A stretch of 11,486 nt of DNA from an uncultured Eubacterium sp. (GCA_934358495.1 CAKRKO010000082.1:1-11486); one strand, 5' to 3'. Counted from the first letter of the stretch, positions 1 through 7,382 are shown. Notes: generated by a model not told the origin, from the letters alone. Numbers and translations: made by a program.

Positions 1-1022
1 TTCAGGCTATGAACGAGGAGACACAGGCTGTTTACCAGAAATACGGTGTATCCCCTTCCGGAAGCTGTATCTTTATGGTCATCCAGCTCCCGATCCTGTT
101 TGCTCTCTATCGTGTTATTTACAATGTACCGGCATATATCACAAACGTAAAAAGTACGTTTGACAGCCTTGTAACCGGTATTATGAATACCAATGGATAC
201 CAGGATACCATGAATAGTTTCCTGACTACTGTATCAGAAAAGAATTCTGTATTCCGCGGTATTACCCTGAACTTTTCAGGTAGCAGCCAGCAGGCTCATG
301 ACTCTATCATTGACGTGCTTTACAAATGTACCAGCAGTAACTGGACTTTATTGCAGGATAAATTCAGTGGATTATCCGATGTTATTGCAAGCACACAGTC
401 TGCTGTAGAGCATTTTAACAATTTCCTCGGAATCAATATTGTATATTCTCCGAAGACAATTATCAGTACAAGTTTCCACGAGGGACATTATTTCCTTATT
501 TTCCTCGCATTACTGGTACCAATCCTGGCAGCTTTAACACAGTTCCTGAACATCCGTCTCATGCCGCAGGCATCTACAAACGGCGGACAGCAGGAAGCAA
601 TGGCCGGACAGATGAAAATGATGAACTATATGATGCCTTTATACTCTGTTTTCATCGTATTTTTCCTTCCGGTCGGTGTTGGTATCTACTGGATCGCAGG
701 TTCCGTGATCCGAAGCTTACAGCAGTTCCTGTTAAACAAACACTTCGACAAGATGGATCTTGAGAAAGTCATCAAGGAGAACCAGGCAAAGGCTGCAGCC
801 AAGAATAAGAAGAAAATCGAGAAAAAAGGCGTAGCAGGTCAGGAGATCGCAAACGCTGCAAAAGTAAACACTCGTAACATCCAGTATAAATCCATGGCTG
901 ACAAAGCAGCTTCTGTTTCACACAAAGACATTACACAGGATACTGGAAAGAAATACAAAGAGGGAAGCATGGCTTCCAAAGCAAATCTTGTAAAAGATTT
1001 CAACAATAAAAATACAAAATAG
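1..1022 (+). CDS. yidC: YidC/Oxa1/SpoIIIJ membrane protein insertase, 5'-truncated
   Basis: The reading frame is open from the left edge, so the gene begins outside the window; the visible Met at position 9 is internal. YidC inserts and folds membrane proteins alone or with SecYEG. Numbering from that Met, the family core is clear: an ET..YQKYGVSP segment, a hydrophobic stretch (about 20-40, CIFMVIQLPILFALY), another at about 160-182 ending in FLNIRLMP, and a third at about 208-243 (MMPLYSVFIVFFLPVGVGIYW). The C-terminal 85 residues are hydrophilic and Lys-rich (NKKKIEKK), as in Gram-positive YidC tails thought to contact ribosomes. Unusually, about 120 residues separate the first two visible membrane segments, where Bacillus SpoIIIJ has a few dozen. 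It is followed 13 nt later by jag, its usual operon partner. Confidence 0.95.
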   Translation, partial: QAMNEETQAVYQKYGVSPSGSCIFMVIQLPILFALYRVIYNVPAYITNVKSTFDSLVTGIMNTNGYQDTMNSFLTTVSEKNSVFRGITLNFSGSSQQAHDSIIDVLYKCTSSNWTLLQDKFSGLSDVIASTQSAVEHFNNFLGINIVYSPKTIISTSFHEGHYFLIFLALLVPILAALTQFLNIRLMPQASTNGGQQEAMAGQMKMMNYMMPLYSVFIVFFLPVGVGIYWIAGSVIRSLQQFLLNKHFDKMDLEKVIKENQAKAAAKNKKKIEKKGVAGQEIANAAKVNTRNIQYKSMADKAASVSHKDITQDTGKKYKEGSMASKANLVKDFNNKNTK

Positions 1023-1035
1023 GGAGGGCATTGTA

Positions 1036-1665
1036 ATGGATTTTATCGAATTTACAGGAAAAACTGTTGATGACGCACTTACAAATGCACTGGTTGAACT
1101 TGGAACAACAAGCGATCAGATCGAGTATGAAGTGCTGGAAAAAGGCAGTTCAGGATTTCTTGGATTCAACAGTAAACCGGCAAAAATCAAAGCCCGCAAA
1201 AAATATACCGTTGCAGATCATATCAGAAATTTCCTTTCCCAGGTATTTGATGCTATGGGACTTGAAGTTGAGATCCTGATCAACGCTTCCGCAGAGGAAG
1301 AGAATGTATACGACGTAGAACTGAAAGGTGCTGAGATGGGCGTTCTGATCGGTAAACGTGGTCAGACACTGGATTCTCTTCAGTATCTTACAAACCTCGC
1401 TATCAACAAACACTCTGACACATACACAAGAGTAAAACTTGATACTGAGGATTACCGTAAGAGAAGAAAAGATACTCTCGAGAACCTGGCAAAAAATATT
1501 GCTTACAAAGTTAAACGCACGAAAAAGCCTGTATCTCTCGAACCGATGAATCCGTTTGAGAGACGTGTGATTCATTCCGCACTGCAGAATGACCGTTATG
1601 TATCTACACACAGCGAAGGTGATGAGCCTTACAGACACGTTGTAATTACATTAAAGAGACAGTAA
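1036..1665 (+). CDS. jag: Jag/KhpB RNA-binding protein (Jag_N, KH, R3H)
   Basis: 209 residues. Jag (KhpB/EloR) is a cytoplasmic RNA-binding protein linked to envelope growth and sporulation, conserved next to yidC. Domain order: Jag_N at about 1-55 (MDFIEFTGKTVDDAL...GFLGF); a KH domain at about 75-135 with the GxxG loop G106-K-R-G109; and an R3H domain at about 140-205 with ERRVIH (Arg176-x3-His180) followed by THSEGDEPYR. The linker between Jag_N and KH is short compared with longer streptococcal homologs. The start is supported by AGGGAGG at 1021-1027, which overlaps the yidC stop. The gene ends just before a strong hairpin terminator, so yidC-jag appears to close a transcription unit. Family assignment is secure; the RNA targets cannot be told from sequence. 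Confidence 0.95.
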   Translation: MDFIEFTGKTVDDALTNALVELGTTSDQIEYEVLEKGSSGFLGFNSKPAKIKARKKYTVADHIRNFLSQVFDAMGLEVEILINASAEEENVYDVELKGAEMGVLIGKRGQTLDSLQYLTNLAINKHSDTYTRVKLDTEDYRKRRKDTLENLAKNIAYKVKRTKKPVSLEPMNPFERRVIHSALQNDRYVSTHSEGDEPYRHVVITLKRQ

Positions 1666-1682
1666 TTTTTGATTTTAATTAA

Positions 1683-1736
1683 AAAACTTTCAGAAGACAC
1701 TAAGGCGGACACGGTTAGTGTCTTTCTGAAAGTTTT
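1683..1736 (+). terminator. Intrinsic terminator after jag
   Basis: The left arm 1683-1703 (AAAACTTTCAGAAGACACTAA) pairs with 1715-1736 over about 21 bp with one bulged T; the loop is 11 nt. The distal arm ends in TTTTCTTT. The A-rich 5' flank means it could work in both directions. It closes the yidC-jag unit. Confidence 0.88.
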
Positions 1737-1737
1737 C

Positions 1738-1766
1738 TTTACGTTATGAAATAAAAATACTATAAT
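1738..1766 (+). promoter_or_regulatory. Predicted sigma-A promoter for mnmE
   Basis: A -35-like TTTACG at 1738-1743 is separated by 17 bp from a perfect -10 TATAAT at 1761-1766. It sits immediately after the jag terminator. Transcription would begin near 1773 and leave an untranslated leader of about 257 nt before mnmE. The -35 matches consensus at four of six positions. Confidence 0.55.
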
Positions 1767-1772
1767 AAAATA

Positions 1773-2029
1773 CATAATGTATTCTCAAGCATGCTCTTTT
1801 GGTAATCGTAATTTACAACCAAACCGTGCTCTATTTGAACGCAGAATAAGCATTCCCCCGCTTCAAGTGCGTAAAGCACTAAGCGATGGGTAAGGAGGAT
1901 GCTTATATCCGCTTTACCATATATGAAACTTATAGTGTGATTCTTATCAGTCTGATCTGGAAAATTTCTCAGAATCACAGTATCCTGCAACATAAATTTT
2001 TTATTTAGTTTGAGAGATGAAGAACGAAT
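1773..2029 (+). promoter_or_regulatory. Long structured leader upstream of mnmE
   Basis: This gene-free stretch can fold into three successive hairpin domains. Domain 1 (1788-1830) has AGCAT/GTGCT enclosing TTTGGT/ACCAAA (1798-1803, 1818-1823). Domain 2 (1846-1906) has ATAAGCAT paired with ATGCTTAT, extended by CC-rich/GGAGG pairing, enclosing CGCT/AGCG and AGTGC-gtaaa-GCACT (1859-1885). Domain 3 (1936-1979) has TGTGATTCT/AGAATCACA. I do not recognise a named riboswitch class, and the T-box signature is absent. It may instead be a dispersed intergenic repeat. The pairing is seen directly; a regulatory role is inferred. Confidence 0.45.
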
Positions 2030-3406
2030 ATGAAAACTGATACTATTGCAGCGATTGCAACGGCCATGTCAAATTCCGGTATCGGAATTGTCCGCATCAG
2101 CGGCGACGAAGCATTAGAAATTGCAGATCGCATTTTTCGTCCAAAAAAAGGAAGTCGAAAGGTTTCCGATATGGAGACACATACCATCCATTATGGGTAT
2201 GTGACAGACGGTGAAGAAGTAGTGGATGAAGTCATGCTGCTTATTATGAAAGCACCGCGCAGTTACACCTGCGAAGATACCATCGAGATTGACTGTCATG
2301 GTGGTGTTCTGGTTATGAAAAAAATACTGGAAACAGTTTTAAAATATGGAGCCCGACCGGCAGAACCTGGTGAATTTACAAAACGGGCTTTTTTAAACGG
2401 ACGTATCGACCTGTCTCAGGCAGAGTCCGTTATTGATGTGATCAACGCCCAGAATGATCTGGCTTTAAAAAGTTCCGTCAGCCAGTTACAGGGCGCTGTT
2501 TTGGAAAAAATAAAGGACATACGTGCCGTTGTACTGCATGAGATTGCCTTCATTGAATCCGCACTGGATGATCCGGAACACGTTTCACTGGATGGCTATC
2601 CGGAGCAGTTACATGAGATCATGAGCGATGCCCATAAAAAAGTAAAAAAACTGTTGGATTCTTCCGATAACGGAAAGATGTTAAAAGAGGGTATCAACAC
2701 GGCCATTGTCGGTAAACCAAACGCCGGAAAATCTTCCTTACTGAATATTCTGGTAGGAGAGGAGCGTGCCATTGTCACAGAAATTGCCGGTACAACAAGA
2801 GACATTCTGCAAGAGCAGATTCAGATTGGCGGCATTGGATTAAATGTCATCGATACTGCCGGAATCCGTGATACAGAAGATATTGTCGAAAAAATCGGAG
2901 TCAACAAATCCAGAGAATATATTGAAAAAGCGGATCTCATTATTTATGTGGTTGATTCTTCCACAGAGTTGGATGAAAATGATCATGAAATTATTGAAGC
3001 CATTCAGGATAAAAAAGCAATCGTACTGCTGAACAAATCAGATCTGGATACAAAGACAAATGCAGACGTATTAAAAAAATACCTGGATAAACCAATACTT
3101 TCTATTTCGGCTAAAAACAATACCGGAATTCATACCTTGGAAAACCTTATTGAAGAAATGTTTTTCAGTGGAAAATTGTCCTTCAACGATGAAGTATATA
3201 TCACAAATATCCGCCAGAAAAATGCCCTGGCAGAAGCCAAGAGCAGTCTGCAAATGGTATTACAGAGCATTGATGACGGAATGCCGGAAGACTTCTTTAC
3301 AATTGATATGATGAATGCCTATGAAACACTTGGTACGATCATAGGCGAATCTGTCGGTGAAGATCTGGTAAATGAGATTTTCAGTAAATTCTGTATGGGC
3401 AAATAA
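2030..3406 (+). CDS. mnmE: tRNA uridine-5-carboxymethylaminomethyl modification GTPase MnmE
   Basis: 458 residues, full length for the family. MnmE with MnmG installs (carboxymethyl)aminomethyl groups on wobble U34 of certain tRNAs, using GTP hydrolysis and a folate one-carbon donor. The N-terminal domain starts MKTDTIAAIATAMSNSGIGI and contains AEPGEFTKRAFLNGRIDL (about 111-128). The G domain has G1 GKPNAGKS (228-235), G2 TTRD (255-258), G3 DTAG (275-278), G4 NKSD (335-338) and G5 SAK (360-362). The C-terminus is CMGK, with the catalytic-region Cys455 that closes all MnmE proteins. The ribosome site is weak (only GAGAGATGAAGA-type purines upstream), so the start rests on homology. It lies upstream of mnmG in the same orientation. 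Confidence 0.97.
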   Translation: MKTDTIAAIATAMSNSGIGIVRISGDEALEIADRIFRPKKGSRKVSDMETHTIHYGYVTDGEEVVDEVMLLIMKAPRSYTCEDTIEIDCHGGVLVMKKILETVLKYGARPAEPGEFTKRAFLNGRIDLSQAESVIDVINAQNDLALKSSVSQLQGAVLEKIKDIRAVVLHEIAFIESALDDPEHVSLDGYPEQLHEIMSDAHKKVKKLLDSSDNGKMLKEGINTAIVGKPNAGKSSLLNILVGEERAIVTEIAGTTRDILQEQIQIGGIGLNVIDTAGIRDTEDIVEKIGVNKSREYIEKADLIIYVVDSSTELDENDHEIIEAIQDKKAIVLLNKSDLDTKTNADVLKKYLDKPILSISAKNNTGIHTLENLIEEMFFSGKLSFNDEVYITNIRQKNALAEAKSSLQMVLQSIDDGMPEDFFTIDMMNAYETLGTIIGESVGEDLVNEIFSKFCMGK

Positions 3407-3420
3407 TGCACCAGTTCACT

Positions 3421-3482
3421 CATCATATGTATTCAGATATTGATCATGCTTGCATGAGGAAATATCTGGATACATAATGATG
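3421..3482 (+). repeat. Long hairpin between mnmE and mnmG
   Basis: A left arm (CATCATATGTATTCAGATATT, 3421-3441) pairs with 3461-3482 with one G-U pair and one bulge. An inner CATGC-tt-GCATG caps it. No U-run follows, so it is not a convincing intrinsic terminator. It could be an mRNA processing or stability element, or a small mobile palindromic repeat. Confidence 0.7.
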
Positions 3483-3488
3483 AAGGGA

Positions 3489-3621
3489 GCGCCTTTTTAT
3501 GAGCAAAAATAGTAACATAAACGTTTGTCTTCTTGAACCAAGTTCAAGAAGTATCGCTCGCAAGCGAGCTCTTTTGCGAATGGCGCGTGTGAACTGTGAA
3601 ACAATATACAAGGAGAAATAT
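3489..3621 (+). promoter_or_regulatory. Hairpin-rich leader of mnmG with in-frame upstream ATG
   Basis: Two tight hairpins lie back to back: a perfect 10-bp one, CTTCTTGAAC-caa-GTTCAAGAAG (3529-3551), and GCTCGC-aa-GCGAGC (3556-3569). GCGCC (3489-3493) can pair with GGCGC (3582-3586) to enclose both. An ATG at 3499 with AGGGAGC upstream opens a 41-codon frame continuous with mnmG. I read this as leader or repeat sequence and not as part of the enzyme. Confidence 0.5.
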
Positions 3622-5529
3622 ATGCCAGTTATAAAAGAAAATTATGATGTTTGTATTGTCGGTGCAGGTCATGCGGGTTGTGAAGCAGCCCTTGCCTGCG
3701 CACGACTGGGACTGGAAACCATTCTTTTTACCATCAGCATTGAAAGTGTCGCCATGATGCCGTGTAATCCGAATATCGGAGGCAGCTCCAAAGGTCATCT
3801 GGTGCGTGAAATCGATGCCTTAGGTGGCGAAATGGGTGTCAATATCGACCATACCTTTATCCAGTCTAAAATGTTAAATAAATCAAAAGGACCTGCCGTT
3901 CATTCCCTGCGTGCACAGGCGGACAAAGCCGATTACAGTGCAAGAATGAGACAGGTATTGCAAAACACCGATCATCTGACACTGCGTCAGGCAGAGGTTA
4001 CCGAACTGATGGTGGAAGATAAACAGATTCGTGGTGTGAAAACGTTTTCAGGGGCGGAGTATTATGCAAAAGCTGTCGTACTTTGCACCGGTACTTATCT
4101 GAAAGCCCGCTGTCTCTACGGAGATGTAGTCAACCACACCGGACCGAACGGACTGCAGGCAGCCAATCATCTGACGGATTCCCTGGTTGCAAATGGAGTA
4201 GAAATGTTCCGTTTCAAGACAGGTACGCCTGCCCGCATTGATAAACGTTCTGTTGATTTTTCAAAAATGCAGGAACAGCTTGGTGATGAGAGAGTTGTAC
4301 CTTTCTCATTTACAACGAATCCGGATGATGTTCAAATTGATCAGGTAAGCTGCTGGCTTACTTATACCAATGAAAAAACACATGAGATCATCCGTGAAAA
4401 TCTAAGCCGATCTCCACTTTTTTCCGGTATGATCGAAGGAACCGGTCCACGTTATTGTCCGTCTATCGAAGACAAAGTGGTAAAATTTGCTGATAAAGAC
4501 CGTCATCAGGTATTTATTGAACCCGAGGGCATTCACACAAATGAAATGTATATCGGTGGTATGTCCAGCTCCCTCCCGGAAGATGTACAGTACGCAATGT
4601 ACCACACCGTACCTGGATTGGAAAATGTCAAGATTGTAAGGAATGCGTACGCAATTGAGTATGACTGCATCAATCCGCGACAGCTCTATCCATCTCTGGA
4701 GTTTAAAGAAATTTCCGGTCTGTTCAGTGGTGGACAGTTTAATGGAAGTTCCGGATACGAGGAAGCTGCCGCGCAGGGACTGATTGCCGGAATTAATGCA
4801 GCCATGAAAGTAAAGGGCAGAGAGCCTTTGATTCTGGATCGTTCCGAATCTTACATTGGTGTATTGATTGACGATCTGGTCACAAAAGAAAATCATGAGC
4901 CATACCGTATGATGACCTCACGTGCCGAGTACAGGCTGCTGCTCCGTCAGGATAACGCGGATCTGCGTCTGACAAAACACGGCTATGACGTAGGTCTGAT
5001 CCCGCAGAAACGCTATGATTACGTAGTGGAAAAGGAACAGCTGATTGAGCAGGAGGTACAACGTGTGGAAAATGTACATTTAGGTGCCTCCGGCCCGGTT
5101 CAGGTATTAATGGCCAAGTATAACAGCCAGCCATTAAATACAGGTACTACACTTGCAGAATTAATTCGCCGTCCGGAACTGAATTATGATATTCTTGCCC
5201 CGGTAGACCCGGAGCGTCCGGAACTGACAGAAGATGTCCGCGAACAGGTAAATATCAATATTAAATATGATGGATATATCAAGCGCCAGATTAAGCAGGT
5301 AAAACAGTTTAAAAAACTGGAAAGCAAAAAACTGCCGCCAAACTTTGATTACAATCAGATCAGTGGCCTGCGCATGGAAGCACAGCAGAAACTGAATCTG
5401 TATCAGCCGATCTCCATTGGACAGGCTTCCCGTATCTCCGGTGTATCTCCGGCAGATATTTCTGTCATTTTAGTATATCTGGAACAGTTACATTATCAGC
5501 AGAAACAGAAAGGCGAACAGGATAAATAA
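3622..5529 (+). CDS. mnmG: tRNA uridine-5-carboxymethylaminomethyl modification enzyme MnmG (GidA)
   Basis: 635 residues from this start. MnmG is the FAD- and NADH-dependent partner of MnmE. The N-terminus holds the Rossmann dinucleotide site GAGHAG (14-19) after DVCIV, followed by CNPNIGG (48-54) with a conserved Cys. Further on are the family blocks GTYLKARC, FKTGTPAR and GTGPRYCPSIEDKV, the last holding the second conserved Cys. The C-terminal helical domain ends with a SRISGVSPADISVILVYLEQ block. The start is chosen because AAGGAG at 3609-3614 is well placed and MPVIKENYDVCIVGAGHAG matches the usual beginning. An upstream in-frame ATG at 3499 would add 41 basic residues encoded by palindromic DNA. 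rsmG follows after 4 nt, so the two are co-transcribed. Confidence 0.96.
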   Translation: MPVIKENYDVCIVGAGHAGCEAALACARLGLETILFTISIESVAMMPCNPNIGGSSKGHLVREIDALGGEMGVNIDHTFIQSKMLNKSKGPAVHSLRAQADKADYSARMRQVLQNTDHLTLRQAEVTELMVEDKQIRGVKTFSGAEYYAKAVVLCTGTYLKARCLYGDVVNHTGPNGLQAANHLTDSLVANGVEMFRFKTGTPARIDKRSVDFSKMQEQLGDERVVPFSFTTNPDDVQIDQVSCWLTYTNEKTHEIIRENLSRSPLFSGMIEGTGPRYCPSIEDKVVKFADKDRHQVFIEPEGIHTNEMYIGGMSSSLPEDVQYAMYHTVPGLENVKIVRNAYAIEYDCINPRQLYPSLEFKEISGLFSGGQFNGSSGYEEAAAQGLIAGINAAMKVKGREPLILDRSESYIGVLIDDLVTKENHEPYRMMTSRAEYRLLLRQDNADLRLTKHGYDVGLIPQKRYDYVVEKEQLIEQEVQRVENVHLGASGPVQVLMAKYNSQPLNTGTTLAELIRRPELNYDILAPVDPERPELTEDVREQVNINIKYDGYIKRQIKQVKQFKKLESKKLPPNFDYNQISGLRMEAQQKLNLYQPISIGQASRISGVSPADISVILVYLEQLHYQQKQKGEQDK

Positions 5530-5533
5530 GCCC

Positions 5534-6262
5534 ATGAGTTATGATCTGACATACTTTAAACACGGTCTGGAAGAACTGCATGTGTCTCTGACAGCCGAAC
5601 AGACAGAACAGTTTTTACAATACTATGAAATGCTGGTAGAAAAGAATAAAGTCATGAATCTTACCGGCATTACAGAATTTGAAGAAGTCATTAAAAAACA
5701 TTTTCTCGATAGCCTTTCTCTGATTCGAATGATTCCGGATCTGGCTGATCAGAATTTTAAAATTATTGATCTTGGAACCGGCGCAGGATTTCCAGGGCTT
5801 CCATTGAAGATTGCATTCCCAAATCTGGAGATTACTTTGATGGACTCACTGAACAAACGAATCAACTTCCTGAATGAAGTGATCGATACCCTGGGCTTAC
5901 AGAAAGTTACTGCAGTACACGGAAGAGCTGAAGAGATGGCTGCCAATACCGCACACAGACAGCAGTATGATCTCTGCGTTTCACGCGCAGTTTCCAATCT
6001 GGCAGTTTTGACAGAGTATTGCCTTCCATTTGTTGCAAAAGGTGGCATGTTCGTATCCTATAAATCTGCAGACTCTGATGCAGAAATTCAGGAAGCAAAA
6101 AAAGCAATTTCCATTCTTGGCGGAAAGCTTGGTAAGATTGATAAATTTGAATTACCGGATTCCAATCTGGGAAGAGCACTGGTTTGTATCAATAAGATAA
6201 AAGATACCCCAAAAAAGTATCCGAGAAAAGCAGGTACACCGGCGAAGTTGCCACTCAAATAA
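5534..6262 (+). CDS. rsmG: 16S rRNA (guanine-N7)-methyltransferase RsmG (GidB)
   Basis: 242 residues, normal for the family. RsmG transfers a methyl group from S-adenosylmethionine to N7 of the guanine at E. coli 16S position 527; loss of the enzyme gives low-level streptomycin resistance in several bacteria. Seen here: EKNKVMNLTGI (about 36-46), HFLDSL (56-61), the SAM-binding loop DLGTGAGFPGLPLKI (79-93), MDSLNKRINFL (103-113), SRAV (150-153), and the typical ending YPRKAGTPAKLPL. AGGA at 5519-5522, inside the end of mnmG, is the likely ribosome site. It is the last gene of the mnmE-mnmG-rsmG run and ends 4 nt before the parS/terminator palindrome. Confidence 0.97.
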   Translation: MSYDLTYFKHGLEELHVSLTAEQTEQFLQYYEMLVEKNKVMNLTGITEFEEVIKKHFLDSLSLIRMIPDLADQNFKIIDLGTGAGFPGLPLKIAFPNLEITLMDSLNKRINFLNEVIDTLGLQKVTAVHGRAEEMAANTAHRQQYDLCVSRAVSNLAVLTEYCLPFVAKGGMFVSYKSADSDAEIQEAKKAISILGGKLGKIDKFELPDSNLGRALVCINKIKDTPKKYPRKAGTPAKLPLK

Positions 6263-6266
6263 GATT

Positions 6267-6322
6267 TATAAAAGGAACCGTAGAAATGTTTCACGTGAAA
6301 CATTTCTACGGTTCCTTTTATA
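6267..6322. terminator. Bidirectional terminator made of a perfect palindrome with parS at its centre
   Basis: The 56 bp are perfectly self-complementary about a centre between 6294 and 6295. Arms read ATAAAAGGAACCGTAGAAA on both strands and the core is a parS site. As RNA it forms a very stable stem with a minimal loop, followed by U-rich sequence (CCTTTTATAT) on each strand. It lies between rsmG (plus, ending 6262) and the convergent hydrolase gene (minus, ending 6328), so it can terminate both. Confidence 0.85.
6287..6302. promoter_or_regulatory. parS: parS site 1 (ParB-binding centromere site)
   Basis: TGTTTCACGTGAAACA is an exact match to the Bacillus subtilis parS consensus. It occupies the centre of the convergent terminator palindrome. 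ParB encoded 2 kb downstream is the expected ligand. Confidence 0.95.
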
Positions 6323-6327
6323 TCATT

Positions 6328-7275
6328 TTATGCATGAAGAAATATATTTACCAGATGTACAAATTTATCCGGTGCTTCCATCTGCGGAAGACAAGTTGTA
6401 TTCGGAATATATGCAGCTTCAATCGCCGGATTGAATTCTTTGTAATCATTGATTACATCTTCAATAAATGGATGTTCTTTGCCACCAATCAGACAAATGC
6501 TATTGTTGATCTTCTTGATAGCAGATACAACATTAACATTTGTATAATAACTCTTAATGCTTGCCAATAAATACTTTCCGCCACCATCTCCAATATGTGC
6601 AGCTTGGTAATATGTTTGAATTATTTTCTCAGAAACTAAATGTCCCTTGTAGTAATAATTATTTACAAAAGCATCAATAATACGGTTTTTGCTTACTTCC
6701 ATATTGTAAATAAAGGTTCCGATAATCGGAAGTTCAATCAGAAACTTCAGCATATTTTTTCTACGACCGGGAGCTTTTGCCAATTCATATAAATCTGTCG
6801 GGCAGACACCCATGATGTGGTCATAATATTTTGCTTCCATTTGGCATCCCATTACTACAAAGGAGAGAGAATCTCCAGTTGCAATAACATCCGTTTTTTC
6901 ACCAATCACAGTTGGAATAAACTCATTGAGTAACTGCACATATAGATAATTCGTGTATGTCATATTTGGCTTTTCAGAACGGCCACATCCTAACAAGTCA
7001 ATCGCATAAACAGTATGATTTTCGGCAAGCTTTTTAATAACTGCCTTCCATTCATAGGATGATGATGTAGGATCCAAATCATGAATCAATAAAATTGGTT
7101 TTCCTTTACCGTTTTTTGTATAATAAATATTTCCATATTTCCAATGATAATATTTTCCACCACCTGGCAGATGATCTGTCATATGTGAGAATACACTGAT
7201 CAGCTTATTTATAATGACAAGCAGACCAGCTACAATACATAATAATAACGCTGAATTCTTAATATGTTTTTTCAT
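6328..7275 (-). CDS. Membrane-anchored alpha/beta-hydrolase-fold protein with degenerate triad
   Basis: 315 residues, transcribed against all its neighbours. Residues 8-28 form one hydrophobic segment, probably an N-terminal membrane anchor. The rest is an alpha/beta-hydrolase fold: GKPILLIHDLDP (58-69, oxyanion region, with HD in place of HG), AIDLLGCGRSEKP (91-103) and a nucleophile elbow G134-D-S136-L-S138, where the usual last Gly is Ser. By motif alignment the catalytic acid position in GGKEHP is His268 with Glu267 adjacent. The GH..PQxE.P block reads TCLPQMEAP, placing Cys295 where the catalytic His belongs. Its substrate is unknown and it may not be an active serine hydrolase. AAAGGGG at about 7280-7286 supports the start. 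parS sites lie just beyond both ends. Confidence 0.85.
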   Translation of the reverse strand: MKKHIKNSALLLCIVAGLLVIINKLISVFSHMTDHLPGGGKYYHWKYGNIYYTKNGKGKPILLIHDLDPTSSSYEWKAVIKKLAENHTVYAIDLLGCGRSEKPNMTYTNYLYVQLLNEFIPTVIGEKTDVIATGDSLSFVVMGCQMEAKYYDHIMGVCPTDLYELAKAPGRRKNMLKFLIELPIIGTFIYNMEVSKNRIIDAFVNNYYYKGHLVSEKIIQTYYQAAHIGDGGGKYLLASIKSYYTNVNVVSAIKKINNSICLIGGKEHPFIEDVINDYKEFNPAIEAAYIPNTTCLPQMEAPDKFVHLVNIFLHA

Positions 7276-7322
7276 CTATAAACCCCTTTCGCATTGATCT
7301 ATTCACTCGTCTTAATATTTAT

Positions 7323-7351
7323 ATTATAATCCATAGACGGTTCAGATACAA
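7323..7351 (-). promoter_or_regulatory. Predicted promoter of the hydrolase-fold gene
   Basis: On the minus strand a perfect -10 TATAAT (7328 to 7323) lies 17 bp from a -35-like TTGTAT (7351 to 7346). Transcription would start near 7316, about 40 nt before the gene. A parS half-site (7363-7370) and a full parS (7383-7398) lie directly upstream, so bound ParB could influence it. Confidence 0.5.
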
Positions 7352-7362
7352 ACACTTTTTCA

Positions 7363-7370
7363 TGTTTCAC
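7363..7370. promoter_or_regulatory. parS half-site
   Basis: TGTTTCAC matches the left half of parS exactly, but the right half (ACTTTTTT) does not. It lies 20 bp (start to start) from the perfect site at 7383. It may be a decayed parS copy. Confidence 0.5.
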
Positions 7371-7382
7371 ACTTTTTTAAAA

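Noticed and set aside
1760..1993. A 77-codon open frame on the minus strand opposite the mnmE leader
   Set aside because: No Shine-Dalgarno sequence precedes its start, the product matches nothing I know, and the DNA is better explained as stem-loop leader sequence.
3421..3482. Hairpin after mnmE as an intrinsic terminator
   Set aside because: The stem is strong, but no T-run follows it on the plus strand.
3596..3603. GTGAAACA, an isolated parS half-site before mnmG
   Set aside because: There is no second half, and an 8-mer of this kind is expected by chance in a window of this size.
3499..3621. mnmG starting at the upstream ATG, giving a 676-residue protein
   Set aside because: The extra 41 residues are encoded by palindromic DNA and do not resemble MnmG; the ATG at 3622 has a better ribosome site and the family N-terminus.
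6088..6570. Two opposing open frames that both start MFHVKHFYGSF
   Set aside because: They arise from translating the two strands of the parS palindrome and overlap rsmG or the hydrolase gene out of frame.
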